A DNA stretch of 64,000 nt, from assembly GCA_020746105.1 (NCBI GenBank), contig CM036626.1, positions 12,480,001 to 12,544,000 on the forward strand. Direction: 5' to 3'. A program made the position numbers and the translations under genes. The notes under the pieces are model-generated. The model was not told the DNA's origin. It did no database searches and saw nothing but the letters and a program-made list of their open reading frames with translations. The stretch comes from Trogon surrucura (taxonomy: Eukaryota > Chordata > Aves > Trogoniformes > Trogonidae). The stretch's first letter is position 1, and every line of letters begins with the position of its first letter. Below are positions 11,601 to 26,600 of the stretch, piece by piece.

Positions 11601-14600
11601 AGCATGCCTGGTTAATAACAAAATCTTCCTCCAGCATATTTGCAGATCAGCAACGCTAGCCGGCTGGGGAGAGCTCTATGGACGCACCGGCTACAATTAC
11701 ATCTTCTCAGGTGAGTGAGGAGCCACTTGTCACCATCTGCCTGGTAAGGCTGATCAGTGCTGGGGCAGTGACCTACACAGGAGAGCAAGCTCCTTCTGAG
11801 AGCCAGTGCAGAGCTCTAGCACAGACCTGCTTGTGTCAGACATAGTAGAGCAAAGACTGAAATCTCGTGTCCATTTCCAGGCACCATACTGCAGGACAGA
11901 GTGCCATAGCTCCTAAGAAGCAGTGACAAAAGAACTTGAGGCTAAAGAGTGAGTTATGAGAAGCATGTAGGCGAGTGAGGCAGCCCGAAGAAATCGGGGT
12001 ACTGATTCCCAAACATCAGGGATAGGAATAATGGAAGAAAGAGGATGGGACCTTACTGTTGCTTGGCTAATCATTAGGAGTTAAATCCCTTTAATGGTTA
12101 GATATACTGGACTCTAGGGAAAGCTCATCAGGGGAGTATTTGGTATCTGTAGTGTGGGAGCTGAAGCTTGGCTGAGCTAAGCACTGTGTAGCAATATTGG
12201 AGTGTCCTTCTGGCTGTCAGTAATGGGTTAGACATGCCTAGGTCCCTTGCACAAGGGAAAAGTGGGCTACATTAGAAGGTAGGCTTTTCAGGAAGAGGAA
12301 ATGTAAGGAACTTTTGAAAGCACTTATGTGTGGAGAGTGGTTGCCGAACCACGACCTTTCTTGGGTGTGTGCTTGTCGTGTCGGATTGGGAATTGAGTTG
12401 GTTTACACAAGCTTCAGTTTGTGATGCCTTCCTTGCAGGAGGTTCTGATGATGCCTGGGCAGATGCAGAAGACATTTCAGAGGAAGATTCTGCACTTAGG
12501 TTTGTATGCATTCCTGGGATGGGGAAAGGGGAGTTTGGACCAAAGCTGACTAGTTCAGCCACTTAGTTCTGCTCTTATCCTAGACTGGGCTTTGGGTACA
12601 GGCTTAGGACTGTTACCAAGCTCGAAATCTTTACTTTCCTTGCTTTTTGAAAAGAGTCCTGAACACTAATGGCTGAACCCAGTGTAACTGAAGCCTGCTA
12701 ATCTCTTACCAGAGGGAAGAATTGGAGACAGGGATATGTAGAGCCGTTAAAAAAGGTGTTTGAAGTACACACACATATTTACTTCATCACAAAGTACATC
12801 TTCAGGCTGGAGAGATTGTTCTGTATCTTACACGCCTGTTGCAGGATAGAGTGAGATATGGGGAGGGAGCCTAAGGACAAAGTTTGCAGTGTCAGTTCAT
12901 TGCAGAATCTGCCTCTGACCCATGCAGACGAGGCTCGTGCTTTGTGGCTTATGGCTAGAAGCAGTTCGGGGAAGAGCTGTGGCAGCGTTGTGCAAAGAAT
13001 CGGGCTCAACGTGGTTAGTCTTCCATGCTCATCTTACTTTGCTTCTCCTGTGTCACAGAAATGCAGACTCCCAGCTGTTTGACAAGGTCAGAGGGCACGA
13101 CATCAAGCTACTTCGATACCTGTCTGTCCGTTACATCTGCGACCTGATGGTGGAAAACAAGAAGGTGAAGTTTGGCTTGAGGTAAGTCTGAGTTCATTTA
13201 TTTTTCTGCAGGCTTTGGATTCCGGCTAGTGTAGCCTTTACATGTAAATCGCCGTTGTGCATGCCCTCGGCATCCTGGGAGCAGTCTCTGGAAGACTGCT
13301 ACAACAGGATCAATTAGATGATGCCGTGAAGAAAACCCCAGTATTTTTGGCCAGAGGAAGCTGTAGCAATGGCCAGGATAGCTGCTTTCATCTGTCTTCT
13401 GCAGCCTGAATAGATTTTCTCTGTAGAGCTTGTGATGATATGACAGTCACCCCTTCAAAAAGGGGAGAGTAAAGGAACCCCTCCGCTTGTGTATAGGAGC
13501 AGAGGAAGATGTTTCTTCTGGTATTTCTCAGAAGAAAGTTTTAGTGGTATGGGGCTATACCTGTTTATTTGGATGTGTTGAGTAAGTTCTGCCCCTTCTC
13601 GCTACTGAGTCAAGTCATTGTGCAGGGAGGTGTGACAACTTTTTGGATGCTAGTATCTCCATGAAAAATGTGGTACAAACATTTGCTGTTTTCTTCTTGT
13701 CCTGTGCAGTGTGACGTCTTCTGAGAAAGTGGACAAAGCTCAACGTTACGCTGATTTCACGCTTCTCTCCATCCCATATCCAGGTACAGGACTGGTGTCC
13801 AGAGGGACTCCCAAGGGACAGGTGACAATCCGTTTCTGGGGACTGGGCACTATCTGTGTGTGTGTGTTTGGTGAAGTGACTGTGACTTGCTGAATGTTTC
13901 CTGTGCTCCCTCTGGAGAGAAGCTCTTTTAAAATGAGAACAGTGCAACAAATCTGGATGTTCTGGCAGTGTGAGTCAGCGTTAGGCGCTCTTTGAGGTGG
14001 CAAAATATTTTCTCAGCAGTTCTAATTAATTCAAGTGCGGAGAAAAAGTCCCGGAGGTGGAGCTGAGGTTATGATGGCCTTTGACACCCCTGCAATTCCA
14101 AGCTACTACTTGATGCAAAATACGTATTTTGCTCTGTGTTATGTAAAACCCCAATTCCCAAGAGTATTGTCTAGTCCTAGTGTTCCAGAGCAGCGTTGTG
14201 ACATATCCTCAGATGCTAGGCAGAACTGTTAACCCGAGCCTGCGATGTACGGCTGAGGTGCACACCACTCCAGCCCATCTCCCTGGCTATATTAGTCCCT
14301 GTGCCTAGCAACCGCTGCTGGGTCACTTGCTGCACTCTTAAAGATGAGCTGAATATTGCTGCCTGCCTGCTGATGTCAGGCTCAGTGATAGAATTGGATG
14401 CGAGACTGCTGTGCTTGAGGTCTGTCTGGCAGAAAGGACTCTTTCTCCCTTGTGCACAAAGAAGGGGAGAGAAGACAAAAAACCAACCCACAAACAAAAC
14501 AAAAACCCAGCAGAACTCTTATGGGTGATCCAGACCCAAACTTTTCCTTACTAACTAGTTATTGTTCTTAAGCATATTTTCTTTTTTTTTTTTAAAGGTG

Positions 14601-17600
14601 TATTTCTTTTCATACAGAAATTAGTGACAATTCAAAGAAACTGCATGTTGAGTTTGCCATGGAGATTGCCAAGGTGTACAGAAATAAGTGCAGCACATGG
14701 CACGGATATATGTTGCTGCTTTATGCCTCAACAAACTTAGAACACGGGAGAGACAGAATACACGGGTCTTTTCTAGGATTTATAAAGAATGAGGAAGAAG
14801 CGACTCTATATATAGAGTTGTTGCTGTATAGGAGATCTGCATATTGTGTGCAGTATTCAGTGATGGTCCTTCCTCTTTGCTGTCTGGGACAGCTGCTTGC
14901 TTTTAGCAGCTCTTCACTGCCATGCTAGAGGTAAACCTTATAACACTGGAAAATCTCCCTGCAGATGTTGCCTGATTTCAGCAGTGCTAGACCATAGGGA
15001 CTGTTGTCACTCTGTTAGATCTAAGGCATACGCATCTAAGGGTCAGCAGCCCCTCTAGTGACTGGCCAAATGCAGTTTTACATTCTTATTGATGTTTCCA
15101 GGTTTGCATTGAAAGAATTTCTGTTCTTAAATTTTTCTCTGAAGTTATTCTGAGATCCTTTTGTCTTAGGTGAGCGAAGCAGTATCCAGACATAGAATCA
15201 CGGAATCGTTGAAGTTCGAAAAGTCCTTTAAGATCATCAAGATCAACTGTTAACCTAGCATTGCCAAGTCCACCACTAAACCGTAACCCAAAGTGCCACA
15301 TCTGTGCATCTTCTAAATACCTCCAGAGGTGGTGACTCCACCACTTCCCTGGGCAGCCTGCCCTGGCACAACTTGAGCCCGTTTTCTCTTGTCCTATTGC
15401 TTGTTACTTGGGAGAAGAGACCGACCCCCACCTTGTTACAACCTCCTTTCAGGTAGTTGTAGAGTGATAAGGTCTCCCCTCAGCCTCCTCCAGGCTGAAC
15501 AACCCCAGGTCTCTCAGCTGCTACTTGTAAGACTTGATCTCCAGACCCTTCACCAGCTCCATTGCCCTTCTCTGGACACATTCCAGCCCCTCAATGTCTT
15601 TCTTGCTGCGAGAGGCCCAAAACTGAACACAGGATTAGAGCTGCAGCCTCACCAGTGCTGAGTACAGGGGGACAATCACTACCCTGGTCCTGCTGGCTAC
15701 GCTATTCCTGATATAGGCAAGGATGCTGCTGGCCTTCTTGGCCACTTGGGCACACTGATGGCTCACATTTAGCCAGCTGTCAACCAGTACCACCTCCGGG
15801 TCCCTTTTCCTCTAGGCAGTTTTTCAGCCACTCCACCCCAAGTCTATAGCGTTTCCTGGGGTTGTTGTGACCCACGTGCAGGACCTGGCCTTGTTGAACC
15901 TCACACAGTTGACCTCGGCCCGTTGATCCAGCCTGTCCACACCCCTCTGTAGAGCCTTCCTGCCCTTAAGCAGATCAGTGCTCCCACCCGGCTTCATGTC
16001 GTCTGCAAACTTACGGAGGGTGCGCCTGATGCCCTCGTCCAGACTGTTGATCAAGGTATTAAACAGAACTGGCCTGACACTGAGCCCTGAGGAACACCAC
16101 TTGTGACGGGCCACCAGCTGGGTTTGATTCCATTCACCAATACTTTGAGCATGGCCACCCAGACAGTTTGATCCAGCAAAGAGTAATGACTGGCTAGGGT
16201 GAAAGACTTGGATTAAAATGGACTATCTGTAGAAGCTTCTGTGCTCTCCAGTGCAGAAAAACTCTTCTCCATTTGACTGGTAGTTGGTGTTTGTAGATGC
16301 CAATACTTACTGTCATAATCCCCTATTCTTTGCTTTAAACTGTTGTTTAATTAGGGTTAAGTCTCAGCCCACAGATTGTTTCCTGACTCTGTGTTTTTGA
16401 GGGTTAGTCCTGCTCTTGCACAAAGGTTTATTTTTTTCACCATTGGATTTACCTGTGACACTGCCTGTGTTCAGTGCCTGGCACAGGGGTGGCTCAGCAG
16501 TGCGGGTACAGTGACATTGCTGTGGTGTATGCAGGGCCTGGGGAAAGGTGCTTTGGGGAGAGGAATTTGGGGGAGAGGTGTGTCCTGTAGCCCGCAGGCG
16601 GCTGCAGTGCTGATGGTGCTGCTCAGCTGTGACTAAGTGACTGCAGTTTGCAGCAGAGACTTCAAACAGTTGTCTGAGAACAGAGCCAAAGGACAAACTT
16701 CAGGAGGGGAGGGCTTGAGGGAAAACCTTGGAAGTAATTATGTACCTGCTTCCCTCAGATACAGCAATTCGTGTGTTTGAAAGAGGAGACTTAAATGTGA
16801 GAGAAATCGCAGCCGCCTCTGACAGAGCCCTTTCTTGTTGCCTGCAGCAGATGCCCTGTGAAGTTTGGCTTTCCCCGGGGCTCTGCCGTCACCTCCCTTT
16901 GCTGGTTCCTTCTCACTCAGTGCGTCAGGCCGACACCTTAGATCTGTCCAAAAGCTGGTGGCCCTGGAAAGCATAGCCCCTTGGTGAAATAGCTTGTTTG
17001 AGAAAGCACAAAATCAGCCCCTCGAACTCCACATTTGCCGTGTGTTTGGAGTTTGGAGTTTGCTGTGCGTGCGTGTTTGCTGCTGTGTGCTCTGGGCTGT
17101 TGCTGCACTGATGAATTCTGCTCTTCCCTTCCCACAGGCAATGGTTTTGATTGGCTTGGTGCTCTGGAGCCCAGGGCTGCCAGCACTTCCAGTCCCACAG
17201 GGCACTTCAGTTGTCAGACAGCAGTTAGCTGAATGGCTGTTCATTATCTCTTCTTCTTGCAGGCTGTGAATTTTTTAAGGAGTACAAAGATCGGGATTAT
17301 ACAGCTGAAGGTCTCATATTTAACTGGAAACAGGTATGTGGATGTTACAAAATGGAGAGTTGTGGGCTTTGCTGGACTTAAGTCTTGCCGTACACAATGG
17401 TATATATGTCATGTGCATATTTCTGATTGCAAGGAGGAAACCAACAGGACAAACAAAACAGATAGATTATGCATTGTAAAATGTGATATGAAGTAAATGA
17501 ATGGTTATCCTGAAGTCCAGGATGCTTGACCTCTTATGAGCGAATACAGATTGCTCCTGTTTTTGAATTTGATCTTATTGATAGCCTCTGTTCTCAGTTC

Positions 17601-20600
17601 TGTCTTTATAGTGTGTCTCCTGCTGGAGGAGGTCGAGTGGAGCAGCTCTACAGGAGTTGAGAAACTAATGTGTCTTGTCCCTAACTTTCAGTTTTGGGAG
17701 CACAGGAGAGCTCCTCTTGTCCACTAACTCTTCAAAGAGGCTATGAGTTAATTCTTAGCATTTCAGGTTTTGCATCCAAAGATGTTCTGCAGAAATGTAC
17801 CATGTGACGTTCATTGTTTTGGGGTTGGTTTTTTTTGGAACTGAAGGCAGTGGCCTTCAAGTCATGGCTTTTTTTCTGACCGATTGTGTTTGGTTTTTTT
17901 GCAGGATTATGTAGATGCTCCATTAAGTATCCCAGCCTTTCTGACCCAATCTCTGAATATTGATTGGAGTGAGTACCAGGTGAGCAAAACAGACATCTCT
18001 GTGGGAAGTCAGAGATTCATTCAGGAAGGATCAGTAAAGGTTTGAAGGCTGACTTCCTCCTGTTGCCATAATGTGACTCACTCCATACCGTCCCAGTGGG
18101 AGCAAGGCTGCTTACTTGACTGTTTGGAATGGCAGCTGAAATCTTCTGCCCACAAGCTCCATGGCTTGCTGTGTCCCGAGGCAGCTGACTGCAACGTCAA
18201 ATCTTTTTCTGTAGTTTGTGTAGAGCTTGCAATCCACTGGGGAGATAGGTTGCTAACAAAGGCAGGGAGCGTGCCAGGAAACAGAAAGCAGTGTTGCTTG
18301 TTCATAATCTTTGCTCAGCACATGCCTGTGATGGACAGGCTTCCTTGGCTGCAGAGAGTCTTGAGAGAGGTCAGCCTTCCCTCATGTGAGCAGTAGCCTG
18401 GTGACTTAAGTTCATTCTTCATGGGTGTGCAAGGTGCTTGTGGTATGGGAGAAGCGTAGAAAATCATAACTGACCATAGCATGTCTCCATTCCATATTAC
18501 TGGGACAGCACTGCAAGTGATAATTGAACTCTTACGTTTGCACAAGCTTCGAGGTTTGCCTTTGTTCATACCAGGGAGCATCACCTTATACTGCTGATTA
18601 GTGTGCTCCATTTCACACATCAGTGGGCCTACCAGTGCCCCCAGGTTTTGTGATGATTGACTGTGCTGGAGCGTGTCGTGCTGGAAGCACCACAGAACTA
18701 GTAGAGCTTCCCATGCCGGGCCGGTGTTTGTCAGTCAGTGACGTAAATGATGTTTAAGTGCCAGCATAAGCAGAATCGGGGAAAAGTAGCTTGCAGTGTT
18801 GCAGCAGAATTAATGGGACCATAGCTTGTTTATGGCTACGAATGTGTTCGCTCGAGTACTGAACAGCCGGTATTTTTAAAAGGATATCAAAAATTGAAGA
18901 GGGTGTAATAAATAGGTGCAGAAATGATCTGAGGGCTGGAGAAGGTGCTTCACTTGAAATTCTCAGTCTGTTTAGCTAATCACAAAGGTGAGGAGGGTTG
19001 ACTTGATTAATGTGTAAGTACATTTGCAGGGAGAAAATACTCATTCTAAAGCACTCTTCAATCTGGGGAAGAAAAGCTGCACAGAAAGTAATATCTGCAG
19101 TCTGAAATCAGACCTTCAAATGAGGAAAAGCAGCCTTGCATGTTATTTTTGAGGGTGATTTGTTGGAACATGCTGCCAAAGGAGTGATGAGCTGTCACCC
19201 CTGGCAGAGGTGCTTCTCTGGGCAGAGATGTTGCCAAGTGCAAGCTCTGGGCTGTATTTTGGGCACCTGAAGAAAACTTTCTGGTTTGTAGTACAGAGAG
19301 ATCAGACTGGATGGTTACATGATTCCTTCTGGCATAAGCACAAGATTGGGTTGAATTGAGCAGACGTACTTTGGAAGTATGTGTTTTTCTGCCCCAGGCT
19401 GAGTGTGTTCCCCATTCCTCTTTTGTTGCTGTGCAGGCTCCACGGCAAAGCAACATGTTTTTTGTTTGATGGTAGTCTTAAGTGTGGTTACACGCACAGA
19501 TGCGTGCATGCAGGCACACAGCACGTGTCAGATGTCACTTGTACCACTAATGCTGTCACAACATGTGTCCCTCTCCTTGCCTTTTCCTTGCCAGTGCTAT
19601 CCTATGTGACATGAGCTAGTTCTGGCTCTGATCAGGCTACCAGAATCCACTGCATCTTCTAGTGACGCAGTGGTCTAGAGTGACACACTTGAGCTTGTTC
19701 TGATGTTTTTCACCTGCATCTTTTGTCGTGCTGAGGGTCGCTGAGTTCAGAGCCCTTCTGTGGTGCTACTGCTTGGGTGTTACTGCACGAGTCCAGTGCC
19801 TGTCTGGAGCAGCTCGAGTGGGTCAGCCCCCTGCAGGCCACCTGCTGGGGCCGTTTACAAGGGACAAAGAATTTAGACCAAAGCATCTGGGTTGTGGGAA
19901 GGGGCTGCTGACCTTGGCCTGCTCACCCCATTGTGCTACTTGCATCACATACACGGCTGTAACGTGGCTGCTGAGCCCTAGGGTGACGTGCAGGCCTGTG
20001 GGGGGCTGCAGAACTGGGTCAGCGCCCCACAGGTGTTTGCTGGCTCACATTGGTCTCTCTGAGCATGACCTGCTTGGAGCTTTGGGGCTCCGGGCAAGCA
20101 GATTCTGTGCCAGCCAGGCAGACAGTAGAGATGGCCTTCTATTTTTTTTATTTTTTTTCTCTCTCTGTCGGTTCTATTGTCTCAGAGTACCTTTTGCAGA
20201 GGATGAGGGGATTGACTAGAGCACCAAGGGGAAGGTCTGTCACTGATGAATGGCCGTGGGGTTATTTCTGTTTCACTGTTGTTCTAGATAGAGAAACCAA
20301 GAGGATGGCAAGCTCTGAATTGCAGAGCAGCCTTTTGTTGTGGGCAGACCCTTACCATGAACATTTCTCTTTCTGCAGAGCTGGGACCTCATACAACAGA
20401 CACAGAACTACCTGAAGCTGCTGATCTCCATCATCAATAGTGATGGTAAGGCTAACTGCTTGCTCACAGCAGTCTGGAGCAGTTGCTGTCTCCAGAAAAA
20501 CAGCTGATGGTATTAGTGCCACTGTGGATAATTCCCAATACAGAAGAGTGACTTTATAACAGATTGCTTCACTTGTCTTCCTTTAAAACAGCATGATGGT

Positions 20601-23600
20601 CCCATTATCTGAGGGCTCCAGCTTCCCTCTTAGAAAGAAACTTGCTGATTCTTTGAAAACCCTCACCTCCCAGGCATGGAGGGGTATCTGAAAGCTTTAC
20701 CTGATGTTTTACTGCTTCAAAGCTGATAAGAGGAAGCACTTGTTCCTCTGCTTGTTGACTCTTGCTCTTATTTTGCTGAACACCTGTGTTTTGTGCCCCC
20801 AACCCAGGCTCTCATTAGGTGCCTATTTAAGAGCCCCTTCCATCCTCTGTAGTCACAGTCACCCCAGTGTTTTGAAGGGTTGTGTTGCCTCGTGTTGGCA
20901 TCCCATTCCCTCTAGGCACTGTGACTTTTTACCTTGCACTGTTGGATAGATGGAGCTGTGGCCAGTTCTGCCATCACGACCAGCTACGGACTCTCCTGCA
21001 GTAGTTGCATGGGGACAAACTGCAAACTTTCTGGGGAGTGTAGGAGTTGTTCCCTGTCTATTCTTCTGCTCAATGTGTATCAGTAGGAAGGTTGGTGAGA
21101 CTGGAAAAGTGTTCAGTTGGAGCAGGTTTCTCTCTGATGTGGGGATAAATTTGGATAGTGGGTTGCAGCTGGGTAGGTATATGGGTTGGGTCGCAAAGTG
21201 ATGTTCATGCCTAGTGACTTCATGTCCTGAGCAGCTGTCAGGACCAGGACAGCACATCAACTGGGGCTGCTGACAACCCAGGACACTGAAAAATTTGTTC
21301 TGGCTTGGTGGCTGAACTCTGCTCTTGAGCCTGGACTGTGGGGACAGAGGGTAGCTTGTCTCTACAGATTTACCATAAAGAGAAGTCATTGCTCTTGTTA
21401 CAACATTTTTTTTTCCTTCTACTTCCTACCCTTGCCTGGAACAGATGACAGCGGGCTCCTGGTGCACTGTATATCTGGCTGGGATCGAACTCCTCTCTTC
21501 ATCTCCTTATTGCGCCTCTCCTTATGGGCTGTGAGTACCTGCCTGACCTGCCCTGCTTCTGGGGGTAATTGCTTGGAGGGTGAGTGACTGTGTGACCAGG
21601 AGGTGGTCATGCAGCAGTTAATGTTCCTTTTGACCATCTTGGCTTCAGAGAGGGTGTGGGTTTGCTTTGACATGGAGCCCAGCAGGCTGTCCCACCATCA
21701 GACGCAGTATCACAGGCGGGTAGAGCAAGCTGGACGTCTTGGATCCCGGTGACACTTCTCAGTAGATTGTGTATTCCCAAGTCCTGATCCCCAGGGCTGC
21801 TACCTGAAGGCTGCTCTCATTTGCTTTGCAGGATGGGCTGATTCATGCGTCCCTGGAGCCATCAGAGATTCTCTACCTGACAGTGGCCTATGACTGGTTT
21901 CTCTTTGGGTAAGCACACCACGTTTTCTTACCTATGCGTCCCTGCACAGCAGAGGAGAAGCTTTCAGGGCATCATCTTTGGTGTTTTCTCACAACCAAAG
22001 GTGGATGTTGGGGCAGCTCCCGATGAGCTGTGACAAGAGGGACTGATGCCCTTTTTTACCTGGAGGCTCAGGCATCTGGCCATTCTTTACAGCTTGTGCT
22101 CTTCTGATTCTGGCTTCCAGTGTGTGACTGAGCTTCCCTCACTCTCTTTCCAGGCACATGTTAGCCGATCGACTCAGTAAAGGAGAAGAGGTGAGTGTTT
22201 GGTCTGGGGCCTTGGCTGATCACTACTTTTCGTTCTCAGGGTCCTTGTTTATGATAGCAGCCTTCACTCCCTGCTGCTGGTAATACCAGTGGTCTGGCTG
22301 GGCTCTAAAAAGATTGTTTAGGTGCTGGAAATATGAGGTAGGAGCCTTGCCCTGTTATTTGCTGATACATAAGGTGTGGGAATGCTTTTCTCTCAGGCCC
22401 CAGTTTGGTTGCTGGGTGTCAGTCCTGCCAGTTCCCCTGTTGTGCCAGTAGTGTTCAGGCCCCTGGTGAAAAGGGTGCTAGGACTTGCTGTTCAGCTTGG
22501 CAATGAGAAGGGATGCTTAAGGCGTGTGACTCCTGAGGGCTTGGAAATAAAGCTGGATAGTCTTGTGTGCTTGTCCTGAGTGCCAGCCCTCCTGCCTGGG
22601 TGCTGCAGCTGCATGTAGCTTGCATGTCAGTGCAGGCTCATGGGGCAGCTTGTGCTGGTTCCAGGATGTGTATTTGACAGGCTGTATCTGTGATGGGGCT
22701 GGGAGGCAGTTAAGGTCAGTGCAACCAATTCTCTTCAAATCTTTTGCTGTTTAACATTTAAAAAATGATTCCTCTGTGTGTAGTTGCAGTACACTGCAAT
22801 GTCATTTTTGGATAGAAAGCGAGAGGTGGGGAGTATATCTACCCTGTTGCTAATCCCCAGCTTCTCAGACTCTCGTCTCACTAGGGAGCCCCCTGCCTCT
22901 GAACAGCAGATCTGGGACCCTGGCCTATTTTCCATCTTTCAGGGGTCCAGGGCACCTGTATTAGTATTGTTCCTCCCGTTTGTTCCTTTCCCAGAGCAAT
23001 GCTGGCTCGAGCTTGGCAGCTCTGCTTGGAGGCCTGCTTGGCCAAGGGCAGAGTCAGTAGCTGCAGCAGGAGAGGGGCCACAGAAGCCGCAGGTACCGCA
23101 TGCTTCCAGGTGTGATACAGCTGTGGTGCTGAGGTGGAGCATGTGGTTCTAAGCCTCCTAGTGCTGCTGGGTTTGCTCCTTACCTGGGTGTATAAGCAGC
23201 TGCTGGGAGCCATCTCTTTTCCATTCTGCACTGGTGGCATAAGCACCTGCTGTGCGCTTGCGGCGTGTGTGCAAGGCACTGATAAGGAGACTTGTCATGC
23301 ACCTTCTTTTCTGGGCCTCCCCGTGGTGGGGGAACAGAGGGTCAATTTAACGTGTAAGAGAAGGTCCAGGATGGGAAGGTGGCAGCCCGTGGAGCATTGG
23401 AGGCTGATAGCTGCAGATTTCTTGCTATCTCCTTCCTGCCAGCACCTCCCCACCAAGATAAGAGGCTGCATGGAGCCTCAGGTTTATTCCTGAACCACTC
23501 TTCTCTCTCCCTTTGCTCAGATTTTCTTTTTCTGCTTCAATTTTCTGAAGCACATCACCTCTGAGGAGTTCTCTGCTGTGAAGTCGCAGAGGTAAGAAGC

Positions 23601-26600
23601 CTGTGCCTGCTGCTACATGGGCGGCAGAGCCAGGGAGCTTGTTAGTGCCGTTTCTTTGGGGAGATGGAAGCCCTGGTGTCCTGGCCCAGTTTTCTTTAAT
23701 TTATTCTGCACTCTGAAGGCTGCAAAATGGGGCCGAGGCTTGCGAGGTGCCACGTTGTGCTCTGAAAAACTGTCCATGCTGAAATGTGCTCTCTGCTTAA
23801 TGACTGTCCGTGGCTGCTTTAGCATGGATGAGCCCGGAGATGTGGGCGCTGGCTCAAGCGGGCTGCGCAGCAGCTCCATCGGGCACTGCTGGGTACAGCG
23901 GGGTGGCTGGTTTGTAACAGACCACTAAGTATTAACTCCTTCCTGCTTCAGGAGGGGTGGAAAGAAGCAAAGCCCTCCTCAGAGGCTCTGAATAAGCACA
24001 TGTCAGCCTGCAGCCAGTTGCCACCCTCTCGAAGCACAGGGTGCATGGGCTGGGGCTGTTGGGGTAGTCGGATACTGCACACTGGCCCCATCCCCTCCCC
24101 TCTGCCCCCGGCGCAGCTAACTCCCCGCTGCTCTGATCCGCTCCGGGCTTCAGAGATCCTGGCTATGGCCAGGTTCAACGAAGCCCTGAAGCGCATCTGA
24201 GGTAACTTTGTCTTTCCTTCCCCAGAAGGAAGAGTTTGCAGCCTGGCTTCACCCTGGAAGAGATCTGCATGCTCAGTGAGTGCTGCTGCCAAGCATCACC
24301 ACCACTGGGTGCTGGTAATGGTTGATGGCTTGGGGGCTTGGGTTACCAACATCAAGGTGACTACAAATGGGTGTGCTTCCCTTGGGGCCTTGCAAGACTG
24401 CAGCCCCAAGGCATGTGGGAATTGTATTGCTTAAAGGGAAAGAAAGTGAGTGAGATCAAGCTGTCTTCAGGTAGCTCCGTTTTCTTTCCTCTAGAGCAGA
24501 GAGACCGAGGCAGCACCACAAGCCTGAGCAGCGACTTCTCCCTGGGGATGGAGAGTTCCCCTGGAGCAGCTGGGAGCTTCACCTATGAAGCAGTGGAGCT
24601 CATGCCAGCAGGAGCACAGGCTCAAGCAGCATGGTGAGGAGATAACCACTCAGTGGGCTGCAGAACAAAAGGGATAGGCTCTGAGTACAGGAGGAAAATA
24701 TTTCTGAAGTCTCTTGCCCTCCAGATCTGCTCTCTGTGGCATGGGTTCCTTACAGTGGAGGGAAAAATTAGGCTATCGGAGGCTTTGTTGCAACTTGTGC
24801 TACAGAACAAAAATTGGAGACATGTTAAAAACATTGGAACATGTTAAAGACTGTCAGGCTTCTGCAAGGGTGCTCCTGAAGTTTGCCACCTGATGAGAAT
24901 AAAGCAGCTTGATTTCATTTTCACCAGTTTCACTGTTGAACTTCATCCAGAAAAGATTTCATTACTTTTTAAAAGATGGTTCCAAACTACCAAAGAATGG
25001 CATATGGCAGCAGCCTCCCCGGGGAAAAGTGGAGACAGTTTAGCTGTCCCAAAATGAAGCTTAATAAGTTTATGGATTATACAGTGGGAATGTCTGCAGT
25101 GAGTGGTAGGTGGCCAAGAATCCCCTCTAAACTTTAGCGCCTCTTAACAGCACAAGGTGTGCAGGCTGAAAGCAGGTTGCTGCCTACAGTGCTGCTTAGA
25201 GACACTTCTGGGAGAATATGGAATTCTCAGTGCTTCCAGCTGATAGAGGGTCTGCCAGGACTCCTGCAGGTGCAGGGGGCTGTCTGGAAGTGGGAACTGG
25301 GGAAGGTGTCTGGCAGTCTGCTGCTCTGGAAAGGGCATTGTGCTTGCTTGTGTCGTTTCTGGTGCTGTTTGGGGATTTCAGAACCTTGCTTTAGGGTTGC
25401 CCCTCTCAGTTTAATTTTTCTCTTCTCTCCCTCAGCACATGTGAAGATGCTATTTTATATTGCAATTATTTTAAATTAAATCTGGGTTGTGCTGGAGGTA
25501 GTTGGAAGTCCTCTGGGACTGAGCCTGCAGCCATGCTGGTGGCAGCAGCCTTTCTAAAGCATGCTGTGATTGAATTTATAAAATACTGAAGAGGAGAAGA
25601 GAGAATCTTCCTGCAGAATCACAAAATGGAGATGGAGAGTCCCAAACTGCTTTTGCCAAGTGGGCAACACAAAATCATCTTTAACATACAGAACCTACCT
25701 ACCCACAGCAAAGTCACTGCAGCAAGCAGAGAACAACTTTCCACTTGCCTGGCTGCAGGGTAACATTTATGTTGCTCTGAGTGCTCAGAACATACAGACT
25801 AGATCCTGCAGCACAAAACCTACACATGGTTTTCACAAGACATGAAATGGACAGGGCATACTGGAAGAGATCTGCTGCACTTGTGCTTATCAGGGCTTGA
25901 TTTTGTGATGTGTGTTCTGACTCTGGGTTGCTTTCATTCCTGTTGGGAGAAATCAGGCTGCGTTGGGGCTGGAGGTTGCTACCACAGGGATGGTTTGGGT
26001 GTGAGTTTTGGGAGAGAAGGTTGTGAGCCTTGCCATGAGTACTTAGCAAGGAAACTGGTCGCGGATGTCTTGCTTTGGGTGTTGTGGCTGTGTAGTCTGA
26101 AGAACAGGTAGGGCTTGCTACAAGCTGGGTGAACTGGGCTGTGCTTAGAGCAAGTGGGGAGAGGAGGGGACATGCTTCATTGTGTTGTCCTGAAAATGGG
26201 TGGCCTCGAGGTCTCCTTGCAGGGAGAGGCATTTGGTTTTTAGCTGTACAAGCCTGTTTCTGCAGGCTGTGCTGGGAGATGTTGGCAGCTCTGATAACAT
26301 GAGATGGATAATGTTTGAGTGAGGCTGTGGTGTGATGTTTGAGGGTGGACACACTTCAAGAAATAAAGAGAGGATATCATGCTTCCTACTGTACGGTGAG
26401 CTGGTCTGTAGCTGCGCTTGCTCACAGTGCATAAGATCTCAGTCAAAGCTGCGATGCCTTTCCAGATTCCATAAAGAACAACATCTTTTCTCATTGAGCT
26501 TGTTTGCTTTAGACTTTTCCTTTTTGCTTGTGTACGTAGGAGGTCTTTGGCCAGTTCACTGTGGTTTTGGAAGGGGAAAACTTCTTGGTACTTTTCTAGG

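Larger units (their letters stand above)
13784..17262 (+). other. MTMR14: MTMR14 intron 7 (about 3.5 kb)
   Basis: The intron lies between the exon ending IPYP plus G and the exon beginning with GC then TGTGAATTT ([10 protein letters not shown]). It contains a short TG microsatellite at about 13854-13867 and a long minus-oriented CR1 copy at about 15190-16170. No coding exon other than the decayed CR1 frame is seen. Confidence 0.7.
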
